14,921 nucleotides of DNA. It comes from an uncultured Bacteroidota bacterium (GTDB taxonomy: Bacteria > Bacteroidota > Bacteroidia > UBA7662). The stretch is from contig CAIVQI010000382.1 in the NCBI GenBank assembly GCA_903908015.1, positions 1 through 14,921 on the forward strand, read 5' to 3'. Every line of letters starts with the position of its first letter. The first letter of the stretch is position 1. Positions 7,057-14,610 of this stretch are shown in pieces. The notes under the pieces were generated by a model. That model was not told the origin of the DNA, ran no database searches, and saw only the letters and a program-made list of their open reading frames with translations. A program made the position numbers and the translations under genes.

Positions 7057-9108
7057 ATGATCAAAACTTTTCTGCGTTATTCTTTGGCTTTGGTGTTGAT
7101 CGTTCCCTTTACGGGTCCTTTCACGTCATTTGCACAGCCTTGTGCACCTGGGTCAGATGTTCAGCCCCCTCAGGTTTTACTGCAACAAACGAATATATAT
7201 CTGAACGGAAATGGCATTGCCGTAGTGAGCCCTGCAACTGTAATCGACACGTTAATAGACAATTGCAGTAACTTCACTTATTTGTTGTCTCATGCCACCG
7301 TGAGTCAACAATTTTTTAATTGCAGCAATATAGGTGTAAATCAATTGGCGGTTCAGGTGCGGGATCAAGCTGGAAACATAGCGACTTCCTACACGCAAAT
7401 AAATGTCATAGACAGCATTATTCCGGAAGTGTTTACAAGGCCCGTTACCCTCGCTTTGAATGCTTCGGGCTTGGCATTTTTGTCGGTCGCTCAGGTTAAT
7501 AATGGTTCGCGCGAAAATTGCGGCATCGCGTCCATGACGTTAAGCCGAACTGATTTTTCATGTGCTGATTTAGGTGTTCAGCAAATCCAATTGTTGGTTA
7601 CGGATTACTCCGGAAACTTTGCAACAGCCACCTCAAACATTAACATTATTGATACAACGCCCCCGCAACTCAGTGCACGATCGTTGGTTATTGCGCTCGA
7701 TGAGTTTGGCGTGGCCACGATTCAGCCCTCTGATATAGACAATGGTTCCTACGACAATTGTTCCCTGACTTTATCAGTTTCCCCATCAACATTTTCGTGT
7801 GGACAAGTCGGAACAAATACTGTTTTTCTAACCGGGAGTGACGGGGTGAACACCCGATTGATCTCGACTTCAGTGCAGGTGGTGGATAACCGGGCGCCGA
7901 GCGTGGTCACCCGAAACGTCATCGCCTACTTGAATAGTTCTGGAGAGGCGTTCATCACCCCCGCCATGGTCGATAGCGCCTCAACCGATAATTGTGGCAT
8001 CACGAGCAGGACCTTAAGCACCAATTACATCAATTGCCAAACCTCAGCTGGAAACAATACAGTGACACTTTTCGTGCGTGATGCAGCAGGAAATCTTGGA
8101 TCGGGAACGGCAACGGTTACTTTGCTCGACACCTTCGCGCCATTTGTACTGCCAGCCAATATGCCTTCCGATGTGGTTTTGGGGGAATGTCAGGCCACCT
8201 ATTTCTACGATTTGCCAGTCCCGTCCGATAATTGTTTGGGTGCCACGGTGCGCCAAATTTCTGGGCTGCCGCCCGGAAGTACGTTCCCTATTGGCGTTCG
8301 ATCAAATGTTTTTGAAATCAGGGATGTGTTTGGAAATACCGACACCGTTCGCTTCAACGTTACCGTTGTTGAATCGGCCCCGCTTGTGCCTTATGTGCCC
8401 CCTGGACGCACATTCTGCGCTACGGATGCGCCTTTTGATTTGACATCATTGACAGGCGTACCCGGTACAGGTCTGCCCGGATATACTATATCAGGTGGAG
8501 GCATGCGCAACCCTACTGTTTTTGATCCTGCTCAAGCCCCATTGGGCAACTTCAATTTACGCTATGATTACACTGATTCTTTTGGTTGTGTTACCACGGG
8601 ATACATTCCCATGGAGGTCCTACCCGCTCCTTCAGAGCCCCAGATTGAACGTGTAACAGCAACATTGCTTAAGGCCCCAGCAGGGTACAGTGCATACCAA
8701 TGGTACCGCTACGGAGGACCCATTTCAGGGGCTACCTCTTCAACCTATGACGTGATGCTCACCGGTGTTTATGAAGTTCGTGTGATGAATGGTGCGGGAT
8801 GCTTTAGAATGAGCCCACCCTACGGCTTTGGCGTAGGGGTTGGGGTCGATGAACACAACCAAAATGCACTCAAAATTTATCCCAATCCTTCGGGAGGGGT
8901 GTTTCAGGTCGACTACGCAGGGCGTGAACAAGAAATGGCCGAAATCCAGGTATTGGATGTGAGTGGCCGAAGAATGAATGTGATTCAATTGACACCTGGT
9001 ACTGCCGTGATGGATCTGTCGCATCTCGCTCCGGGCCGCTACCTCGTGCACCTGAAGGCGAACGATAAAAGTTCGTTTCAGTCAATCGTTATCAACTCCA
9101 ACCGCTGA
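7057..9108 (+). CDS. Secreted HYR-like repeat protein with T9SS sorting domain
   Basis: This is a 683-residue exported, probably surface or extracellular, protein. The signal peptide (MIKTFLRYSLALVLIVPF, cleavage near SFAQ at residue 27) fixes the start at the ATG at 7057. The frame is open back to 6994, but the extra 21 residues do not look like part of an export signal. About five tandem domains of 78-84 residues follow (about 37-440). Most have an opening PP/AP, a D-x-C or E-N-C cysteine, a second cysteine near F/N-x-C, and a closing D-x-(A/S)-G-N plus a beta strand ending in V/I-D. This resembles HYR/immunoglobulin-like repeats. A PKD/gliding-motility-like region and a type A T9SS domain (IYPNPSGG, about 607-683) close the protein. 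It is probably adhesive or structural. An OmpA-family gene starts 5 bases after its stop. Confidence 0.85.
   Translation: MIKTFLRYSLALVLIVPFTGPFTSFAQPCAPGSDVQPPQVLLQQTNIYLNGNGIAVVSPATVIDTLIDNCSNFTYLLSHATVSQQFFNCSNIGVNQLAVQVRDQAGNIATSYTQINVIDSIIPEVFTRPVTLALNASGLAFLSVAQVNNGSRENCGIASMTLSRTDFSCADLGVQQIQLLVTDYSGNFATATSNINIIDTTPPQLSARSLVIALDEFGVATIQPSDIDNGSYDNCSLTLSVSPSTFSCGQVGTNTVFLTGSDGVNTRLISTSVQVVDNRAPSVVTRNVIAYLNSSGEAFITPAMVDSASTDNCGITSRTLSTNYINCQTSAGNNTVTLFVRDAAGNLGSGTATVTLLDTFAPFVLPANMPSDVVLGECQATYFYDLPVPSDNCLGATVRQISGLPPGSTFPIGVRSNVFEIRDVFGNTDTVRFNVTVVESAPLVPYVPPGRTFCATDAPFDLTSLTGVPGTGLPGYTISGGGMRNPTVFDPAQAPLGNFNLRYDYTDSFGCVTTGYIPMEVLPAPSEPQIERVTATLLKAPAGYSAYQWYRYGGPISGATSSTYDVMLTGVYEVRVMNGAGCFRMSPPYGFGVGVGVDEHNQNALKIYPNPSGGVFQVDYAGREQEMAEIQVLDVSGRRMNVIQLTPGTAVMDLSHLAPGRYLVHLKANDKSSFQSIVINSNR
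7165..8376 (+). repeat. Five tandem HYR-like domain repeats (protein-level)
   Basis: Five consecutive units of about 240-250 bases each encode a similar beta-sandwich domain. Recurrent landmarks are a DNC, ENC or equivalent cysteine about 30 residues into each unit, and an A-G-N or S-G-N (unit 5: F-G-N) turn near its end. The units have diverged in nucleotide sequence. The fifth (8134-8376) is the most HYR-like, with a VPSDNC then FPIG then GNTDT pattern. Confidence 0.65.
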
Positions 9109-9113
9109 TCATT

Positions 9114-10535
9114 ATGATTCGGAACCTAACCATCTCTCTTTCAACCATCCTGTTGGTTGTATTGTTCGTTCCTTTCTCGGCTTCGGCCCAATGGCACAGA
9201 AGCCTAATCGATTCGAATCGACTCAGTCTGGGGATTTATGGAACGCATTATCGTGACTTGTTGAATACAAGATTAGACCGTCAAGAATTCGGCTATGAAG
9301 GTGCTGATATGTCTGCATTAAAGGGTGAAAACACCCGATTTGATATGGGACTGGGATTGGATGTGTTGTATTTTATTAGCCCAACTTTGAGTTTGGAATA
9401 CAGCGGAAGTAAGGGTACAATGACCGGCGCTAATGCTGTACAGTATTATGAATCGGACATTCGTTTTAATGGCTTGGCCCTCAATGTTGCCTTGAAAAGG
9501 TGGATTACGATCAAATCCGATCAATGGACGCCATATGTGCGCTTTGGCTGGGATCGGGCTTCATTCTCTAGTACACGTTACTTCGAGAAAGAGCCAGGGG
9601 TGCCGAGTTACTTGCGGGAGGAGAAGACCTTGGCAGATGTTGTTAACCGTCTTTCGCTTGGTTTGGGTACCCGCTACCACCTCAATGATCATTGGCATCT
9701 TTTTGGAGCAGTTCATTATGCATCGATGGCATCAGACGCGTGGGATGGATTCAATTATGCCTATGGAAGCATGAGAGGCCGGGATGATATGCTCCAAGCC
9801 CAGATTGGTTTGCGCTTTACCCCGGGAAAAACGACCCATATGGACCGTAAACCCCATGTTCGATCAGGTGGTGCCGTGCGTGATGCTTTTATGGATAGTG
9901 TGGTGAAAGCCAACACCAATGGCCTTCAGCGACTACGTCAACAAGTCGATTCTATGGGTAGCACAACCAACCGATTATTGGGCCTCAAACAAGATTCAAT
10001 CAACCGATTAAAAGATGATCTGCGTCGCGTAGAGGCCGACCTTCGGCAAAAGGATGCGCTGCTGGCTGAAGTGGAGCGGCAAAAGCAAGAGGAAAAAACT
10101 GCAGCCCAAGCTGTTCGTAATGATCTAACCAAAGCCCTTGAAGCCTATGCCAAATTGGGAATAGTTGTGAAGGAATTAGAAGGAAAAGTGAATATTGTAT
10201 TGCCGAGTGAATTGTTATTTGCTACTGGGAGTTCGGTGGTAAACGCCAAAGGAAAGACAGCCTTGCTCTCCATGGTGCCCATACTGAAGGAAAAAACGGA
10301 TATGGGTATTATGGTTGAAGGACATACGGATAATAAAGGTAAGCCAGCGTCGAACTGGAAGCTCAGCGTCGATCGGGCAAATTCGGTGGTTCAAATTCTC
10401 ACCTCAACAGGTCAGATCAAACCAGAACGCCTGATAGCCGCTGGTAGAGGACAATATAAGCCAGCAAATACTGGTGTAACTGCCGCCGATTTGGCTCAGA
10501 ATCGTAGGGTTGAGATTATTCTAACCCCTCAATAG
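9114..10535 (+). CDS. OmpA-family outer-membrane protein (beta-barrel plus peptidoglycan-binding domain)
   Basis: This is a 473-residue envelope protein. A signal peptide (hydrophobic about 8-20, cleavage near SASAQ at 26) is followed by a region of alternating hydrophobic and polar residues rich in Gly, Tyr and Phe (about 36-238), consistent with a small outer-membrane barrel. A charged coiled-coil linker (about 265-345) leads to a C-terminal OmpA domain (about 358-473). The OmpA domain shows EGHTDNKG with D406, SVDRANSVV with R421, AAGRGQYKP and QNRRVEIIL. D406 and R421 sit where OmpA family members bind diaminopimelate in peptidoglycan. It starts 5 bases after the repeat protein stop, so the two form one operon. 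This pairing suggests that it anchors or assists the secreted partner, which is inference. Its last 20 bases overlap the convergent thioesterase gene. Confidence 0.88.
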   Translation: MIRNLTISLSTILLVVLFVPFSASAQWHRSLIDSNRLSLGIYGTHYRDLLNTRLDRQEFGYEGADMSALKGENTRFDMGLGLDVLYFISPTLSLEYSGSKGTMTGANAVQYYESDIRFNGLALNVALKRWITIKSDQWTPYVRFGWDRASFSSTRYFEKEPGVPSYLREEKTLADVVNRLSLGLGTRYHLNDHWHLFGAVHYASMASDAWDGFNYAYGSMRGRDDMLQAQIGLRFTPGKTTHMDRKPHVRSGGAVRDAFMDSVVKANTNGLQRLRQQVDSMGSTTNRLLGLKQDSINRLKDDLRRVEADLRQKDALLAEVERQKQEEKTAAQAVRNDLTKALEAYAKLGIVVKELEGKVNIVLPSELLFATGSSVVNAKGKTALLSMVPILKEKTDMGIMVEGHTDNKGKPASNWKLSVDRANSVVQILTSTGQIKPERLIAAGRGQYKPANTGVTAADLAQNRRVEIILTPQ

Positions 10536-10980
10536 GTTGAGGTTCATAGTTCCTGGCGGCTTCAGCATATGAGGTTGGGATGATCGCCGACTTTTGGCAA
10601 CTATAATCGAACCCAACTAAGCTAGATCTGGCGATGGCGTAGATTTTGGGAGGGGAGGTAGTTGGATCCACAACGGCGTATTCCATATCGAAACTGCGGG
10701 ATCCCCAACGAATGACTCTGGCTAATACCTCCACGTTTTGGGGATGAGTTAGGGGTTGGATATAGTCGATTTCCGTGTGGGCAAGGATCATACCCACTTG
10801 TTCCCACTCCCATTTCATCACATCACGTGCGTATATGATCCGAATTTGTTCGAAATATGTGAGGTAAATGGCGTTGTTGGTATGACCCATGCTGTCGAGA
10901 TCTGCCCATCTGAATGGAATCGGTTGATGAAACCGGAAAGCTCGAACATCAAACGAGTCTAAAAGGCGACTTGAAGGCAT
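10516..10980 (-). CDS. Hot-dog fold acyl-CoA thioesterase (4HBT / YbgC-FadM-like)
   Basis: This 154-residue cytoplasmic enzyme is predicted to hydrolyse acyl-CoA or acyl-ACP thioesters. The 4HBT signature is clear near the N-terminus. RWADLDSMGHTNNAIYLTYF (residues 24-43) holds the likely catalytic Asp (D27 or D29) and the G-H-x-N-N turn, followed by E-x-x-R in the long helix. Beta strands rich in V/I/R (about 78-118) complete a single hot-dog domain. The frame is open up to a TTG at 11001, but the ATG at 10978-10980 is preferred. The -7 promoter box at 10999-11006 overlaps the TTG, and the extra seven residues lie in the leader. The natural substrate is unknown; homologues commonly act on aromatic or medium-chain acyl-CoA. 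Confidence 0.82.
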   Translation of the reverse strand: MPSSRLLDSFDVRAFRFHQPIPFRWADLDSMGHTNNAIYLTYFEQIRIIYARDVMKWEWEQVGMILAHTEIDYIQPLTHPQNVEVLARVIRWGSRSFDMEYAVVDPTTSPPKIYAIARSSLVGFDYSCQKSAIIPTSYAEAARNYEPQPIEGLE

Positions 10981-10998
10981 AGATATTACAATGAAGTC

Positions 10999-11006
10999 CA
11001 AAAATA
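10999..11006 (-). promoter_or_regulatory. -7 promoter box (TATTTTTG) for the thioesterase gene
   Basis: The minus strand reads TATTTTTG, an exact TAnnTTTG match, 18 bases before the ATG at 10980. It faces away from the rbfA box at 11034-11041, with 27 bases between the two. No -33 match is evident. Confidence 0.5.
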
Positions 11007-11033
11007 GGCGAGATCGACTGTGAATAATCGTGT

Positions 11034-11041
11034 TATTTTTG
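11034..11041 (+). promoter_or_regulatory. -7 promoter box (TATTTTTG) for the rbfA operon
   Basis: TATTTTTG ends only 4 bases before the rbfA ATG at 11046. With the usual distance between a Bacteroidota -7 box and the start of transcription, the mRNA would begin at or next to the A of ATG, giving a leaderless message. No -33 match is evident upstream. Confidence 0.5.
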
Positions 11042-11045
11042 CGTC

Positions 11046-11405
11046 ATGAAATTATCGAAGCGACAATTGCGGGTGGGAAGTCTTGTTCAGCAGGAGTTGG
11101 CCGAAGTATTACTTCGAGAAATGGATTGGGCGCATGCAGGTACTTTGCTCACGGTCACCAACGTGCGGGTGAGTCCAGACCTGGCTATTGCTCGTTGTTC
11201 TGTGAGTCTTTTTGGTGGCAAGACGGATGAGTTGTTCGTCCAACTCGAGGCAGCAACGCCCGAAATCAGATTGCGGTTGGGACGCAGGATGGGGAAGAAC
11301 ATGAGAATCATCCCTCAACTATTGTGGCAGCGCGATGATTCCCTCGATGCCTCCGACCGAATCGATGCCCTATTACAGTCGGTGCGTGCCGGCCAAGAGC
11401 CTTAA
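11046..11405 (+). CDS. rbfA: Ribosome-binding factor A
   Basis: RbfA binds the 30S subunit and helps mature the 16S rRNA 5' end, notably in cold adaptation. The 119-residue protein shows the family pattern. It has a basic N-terminal helix with RVGSLVQQELAEVLLRE (9-25), VTNVRVSPDLAIARCSVSLF (37-56) forming the KH-like strands, PEIRLRLGRRM (72-82), and RIIPQLLW with D-x-S-L-D near the C-terminus before the terminal RIDALLQSV helix. No Shine-Dalgarno precedes the ATG, and a -7 box lies 4 bases upstream. It is the first gene of an operon with the methyltransferase (11-base gap) and an FtsX-type permease. An overlapping plus-strand frame from 11030 and minus-strand frames are shadows. Confidence 0.9.
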   Translation: MKLSKRQLRVGSLVQQELAEVLLREMDWAHAGTLLTVTNVRVSPDLAIARCSVSLFGGKTDELFVQLEAATPEIRLRLGRRMGKNMRIIPQLLWQRDDSLDASDRIDALLQSVRAGQEP

Positions 11406-11416
11406 ATTAGAGGAGC

Positions 11417-12238
11417 ATGCAACATAAAGAGTTACGAATGCGATTGGCGGCGGTATTTCACAACCAGCCAACGTTACGGACGCTCTTTTATGTGCTCACT
11501 GATGGATTGGTGGTGACCTTCTGGCATATGCGACGGTCCATACATGCATTCGCATGGCGACGAAAGGGAACAGTGCATGTTTTGGACGCTGGCACGGGAA
11601 TGGGACAGTATGTTCATTATTTATCGCTTCGCCATCCCAACTGGAATATTTATGCTGTGGATTCTAATCCGGAAGAGATTTGGGCCTGTAATGAGTATTT
11701 TCACAGGAAGCATTTTGAGCGGGTATTGTTCCGAACGGAGAATGTAGTGGAGATGCAACGGAAGGAGGTTTATGACCTCATCTTAGCGGTGAATGTCATC
11801 GAGTATATATATTCGGACGTACAAGCCGTATCAAACCTGTACAATGCGCTCAAACCGGGTGGACAACTCATCCTGTCGGTACGGTCCGACAAGAACTTTC
11901 CGCTTCAACCTAACCTATCCAATAAGCTCACCACGAATCAAGAGCTTGTACACCGATACAATAATTTTGATTTGAAAAAACTGCTTCGAGACGGGGGCTT
12001 TAAACAATATAAAGCGCGCTATTCTTATGGTATTTCGGGTCGAATTTCTACCTTTTTAGGCATTTCGGTGCCCAACAGACTGCTTCGCCGTCATGAGAAC
12101 TACCTCTACATATTCCCTGTGTATTTCCTTTTTCTGTATCCTATCATAATAGTTCTGAACGCCATTGACGCATACATTGGGCATTCCGAAGGCGCCGAAG
12201 TGGTGGCCGTAGCCACCAAAAATATGGAAGCCACATGA
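11417..12238 (+). CDS. SAM-dependent methyltransferase (class I) with C-terminal membrane-like segment
   Basis: This predicted class I methyltransferase has 273 residues. SAM-binding motif I is VLDAGTGMG (55-63). The acidic residue that binds the ribose is D82 in YAVDSN. The motif II/post region is DLILAVNVIEYI (120-131), and motif III is LKPGGQLILSV (145-155). The substrate is not evident. After the catalytic domain, a strongly hydrophobic stretch at about 229-249 (YLYIFPVYFLFLYPIIIVLNA) could anchor the enzyme to the inner membrane and suggests a lipid, quinone or envelope substrate; that is inference. It starts 11 bases after rbfA, preceded by AGAGGAG that is probably too close to act as a normal ribosome site. 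Its stop overlaps the permease start (ATGA), so the two are translationally coupled. An ATG at residue 8 is an alternative start. Confidence 0.8.
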   Translation: MQHKELRMRLAAVFHNQPTLRTLFYVLTDGLVVTFWHMRRSIHAFAWRRKGTVHVLDAGTGMGQYVHYLSLRHPNWNIYAVDSNPEEIWACNEYFHRKHFERVLFRTENVVEMQRKEVYDLILAVNVIEYIYSDVQAVSNLYNALKPGGQLILSVRSDKNFPLQPNLSNKLTTNQELVHRYNNFDLKKLLRDGGFKQYKARYSYGISGRISTFLGISVPNRLLRRHENYLYIFPVYFLFLYPIIIVLNAIDAYIGHSEGAEVVAVATKNMEAT

Positions 12239-13455
12239 GGTTCATCATACTCATTGCCCGTAGATATCTGTTCGCGGGTAGAAAAACACACTTTGTCAAT
12301 CTGATTACAGGTGTTTCGTTTTTGGGGGTATTTGCCGGTACAGCTGCATTGGTTGTGGTGCTGAGTGTCTACAACGGATTAGAAGACCTCACACGCAGCA
12401 TGTATAGCCATTTTCATCCTGAGCTCTTGATTCGATCCAAAGTGGGTAAATATTTAAATTCTGACTCCCTCAGTTCGATGTGGACAAGCGATCATCGTAT
12501 CGCGACATACGCCTACACCTTGGAAGAGAATGCCTTGGTTCGGTGCAAAAATCAGGAAGAAGTGGCCATACTGAAAGGGGTCGATGACCAATTCGCTGAT
12601 GTCACCCAAATCGGTCAAAATATGAGCTATGGAACATATGGCTTCTTTGATGATTATGGGATGAATTATGGGGTAGTCGGACAAGAACTAGGCGCCCAGC
12701 TGCAGGTTAAATTGCAGGATGTACAAACCGGAATCGAGGTCATTCTCCCGCGGAGAGGCGCTTCATTCGACCCCGTGAATCCCGAGAAATCTCTTGCACG
12801 AGCTCATCTGCTTGTGGCCGGATTGTTTAACGTACAACCTGAAATAAACCGCAAATACGTTTTGGTTTCAAAAGAGTGGATGCATGAACTCATTCAGGTG
12901 CCTAAGGCCTGGTGTAGTCGGGTTGAGATTCGATTGAAGCCAGGGGTCGACCCCGATGACATCATGGCGGAATGGGGAAGGAAGCTAGGCCCAGAATTTG
13001 AAGTCGCTGATCGTATGCGACAGGAGCAAGCTGTTTATAAGATTTTTCAATCTGAAAAGTGGTGGACCTTCGCGTTATTGCTGTTGATCGTGGCTGTGGC
13101 TTCCCTGAGCCTCATCGGAAGCTTGTCGATGCTGGTTCTTGAAAAGCAGCAGGAAATCAAAGTACTCAGACTAATGGGAGCGGATCGAAGGAAAATTACT
13201 GGAATTTTTTTGCTGTCTGGTTCTGGGGTATCGGTATTGGGGGCTTTGGCAGGCGTTGCAGCCGGAGCCTCATTGGCATGGATGCAAATGAAATTTGGAT
13301 GGCTTAAGTTAGGCGGTGATTCTGCCCAGTTTATTGTTGACAGCTACCCTGTTCGGGTTGCTGCAACCGACATGATGATCGTCTTTTTATCCGTGGTGGC
13401 GATAGGCCTCCTCAGCAGTCTCTATCCTGCAATTCAGGCCGGTAAAGACGCCTGA
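12235..13455 (+). CDS. FtsX/LolC-LolE-type ABC transporter permease
   Basis: This inner-membrane permease of the FtsX superfamily (406 residues) has the LolC/E plan. There is an amphipathic N-terminus, a first membrane helix (about 23-47), a large periplasmic MacB-PCD-like domain (about 50-270), and three C-terminal helices (about 277-300, 322-350 and 378-400). The cytoplasmic coupling stretch EIKVLRLMGADRRKI (307-321) between helices 2 and 3 is characteristic of the family. Such permeases act with an ATPase, for example LolD, to release lipoproteins from the inner membrane. No ATPase gene is in the window, so the partner is encoded elsewhere. The start overlaps the methyltransferase stop. 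It ends 21 bases before the convergent lipoprotein gene. Confidence 0.86.
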   Translation: MRFIILIARRYLFAGRKTHFVNLITGVSFLGVFAGTAALVVVLSVYNGLEDLTRSMYSHFHPELLIRSKVGKYLNSDSLSSMWTSDHRIATYAYTLEENALVRCKNQEEVAILKGVDDQFADVTQIGQNMSYGTYGFFDDYGMNYGVVGQELGAQLQVKLQDVQTGIEVILPRRGASFDPVNPEKSLARAHLLVAGLFNVQPEINRKYVLVSKEWMHELIQVPKAWCSRVEIRLKPGVDPDDIMAEWGRKLGPEFEVADRMRQEQAVYKIFQSEKWWTFALLLLIVAVASLSLIGSLSMLVLEKQQEIKVLRLMGADRRKITGIFLLSGSGVSVLGALAGVAAGASLAWMQMKFGWLKLGGDSAQFIVDSYPVRVAATDMMIVFLSVVAIGLLSSLYPAIQAGKDA

Positions 13456-13458
13456 TCA

Positions 13459-13480
13459 TTAAAAAACCGATGGTTCTTAA
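13459..13480. terminator. Possible small hairpin between convergent genes
   Basis: TTAAAAAACC (13459-13468), a three-base GAT loop and GGTTCTTAA (13472-13480) form an imperfect inverted repeat: 4 bp at the tip, a small internal mismatch and 4 bp of A/T at the base. It lies in the 21-base gap between the permease and lipoprotein stops and overlaps the latter's stop codon. The stem is weak, so a bidirectional terminator is only a possibility. Confidence 0.3.
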
Positions 13481-14475
13481 TCGCGTACGCAGCGAATCGA
13501 ATAACCTGTCTTCTGTTCTCCCGTCCATGCCTGCATGCCAGGTCCATATGAGTTTACGATTTTAACAGGACGAGATGCATTATTGCTCCACCAATAAGCG
13601 TTGGATCCGAAATTGAAAAACTCACCTGTGGGCGCGCGGTAGCCAGCGGGATAACCCGTGAATTGAATGGCATCGGTAGCACCAGTATTGGGCGCTTTCC
13701 ATATGCCAGTTCCGGTCGTTTTGAGCGCACCACCTGCCTCAAACAGTCCGCCATTGTTGTTGATGAGGTCGTTCCAATCATCCTCGTCTGCAACACGCCA
13801 GCCACATGGACAAACATTCCGGGGATCAAGCAGGGCAGACCCATTATAAAGCAAGCCCATCATGGGGGCTAATGAAGGGTCGTTGTTGTAGGCCGATTGC
13901 GCAGACGTATCGGCAGTAGACCAAGCACCAGCACTTGATTTTTGAGGGATGGTATCACCATTGCAGAACCGAACCGAACGAAGATTTTGCGCCATCCAGT
14001 CGAGTGTTCCAATGGTTTTAAAAGAATAAAGGTTTCCAGAAGCGTCCGACACAGTATCGGCATTGTTTGTCCACGGTGCAGCAGGTGTGGTAAACGACAC
14101 CTCATTTCCATATCCAACACCACCGACATTGGAGGCGAAAGACCTCAGGTAGTATGTTCTGCCCGGTTCGAGACCCAGTAGGGAAACCGAAAATGAACCG
14201 ACCCCACCGCCAGAGCGTGCAACCGATGAGGCAGTAGTAGGTCCAGGATTGGTTGACCAGCATACGCCGCGATCACCTACAATATCGCCCCCATCCGATG
14301 TTACCTCCGCACTCACCCGAATGCTAAAAGGAGAGGTGATTTCGGCCCCTCCTGTGGTGAGGGATGGAGCATCAACGATTTTCAAATCAACACCCTCTTC
14401 GCATGAGGTCAAGGAAATGCCCGTCAACAAAAGCGCGGCGAAGATAAAATGGCGGGTAGTAGGGTTGAAACGCAT
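13477..14475 (-). CDS. Lipoprotein with fibronectin-like region and FISUMP domain
   Basis: This is a 332-residue envelope lipoprotein. The N-terminus has a hydrophobic stretch (10-22) and lipobox LTSC with C25 as the lipidated cysteine. An acidic EEGVD follows, which in Bacteroidota may favour surface export. Residues about 35-130 form a small beta domain with GVCWSTNPGPT (70-80) and GRTYYLRSFASN (105-116), typical of fibronectin-III-like modules. Residues about 140-332 match the FISUMP domain: D-A-S-G-N-x-Y (144-150), IGTLDWMAQNLR (155-166), CPCGWRVADEDDW (222-234) and the terminal GYSIRCVRD (324-332). The function of FISUMP domains is not settled; surface carbohydrate or adhesion roles are suggested by context. 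The gene appears monocistronic and converges on the permease gene. Opposite-strand ORFs within it are shadows. Confidence 0.88.
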   Translation of the reverse strand: MRFNPTTRHFIFAALLLTGISLTSCEEGVDLKIVDAPSLTTGGAEITSPFSIRVSAEVTSDGGDIVGDRGVCWSTNPGPTTASSVARSGGGVGSFSVSLLGLEPGRTYYLRSFASNVGGVGYGNEVSFTTPAAPWTNNADTVSDASGNLYSFKTIGTLDWMAQNLRSVRFCNGDTIPQKSSAGAWSTADTSAQSAYNNDPSLAPMMGLLYNGSALLDPRNVCPCGWRVADEDDWNDLINNNGGLFEAGGALKTTGTGIWKAPNTGATDAIQFTGYPAGYRAPTGEFFNFGSNAYWWSNNASRPVKIVNSYGPGMQAWTGEQKTGYSIRCVRD

Positions 14476-14610
14476 AGTTTAAAATAGTAAGGAAGAATTC
14501 TAAATTGAAAAAGATATTTTGACAACAAAGGGACGAATCTAAACAATTTTTTTTGTCGAAGGAAAACAAGTGATGAAAAAATATCGTTTTTGAGTCTGTA
14601 AAATATCGTG
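14476..14610. other. AT-rich intergenic region
   Basis: These 135 bases between the lipoprotein start and the small membrane ORF are AT-rich, with an eight-T run near 14547-14554. They probably hold divergent promoters. On the minus strand TATCTTTT, about 36 bases upstream of the lipoprotein ATG, is one base off TAnnTTTG. No exact -7 box is present on either strand. Minus-strand open frames crossing here are Lys/Phe-rich and unconvincing. Confidence 0.45.

Noticed and set aside
6792..7271. 159-codon plus-strand frame bridging the TPR and repeat-protein starts
   Set aside because: Overlaps the antisense start of the TPR gene and the signal peptide of the repeat protein in another frame. Its codons fit neither neighbour.
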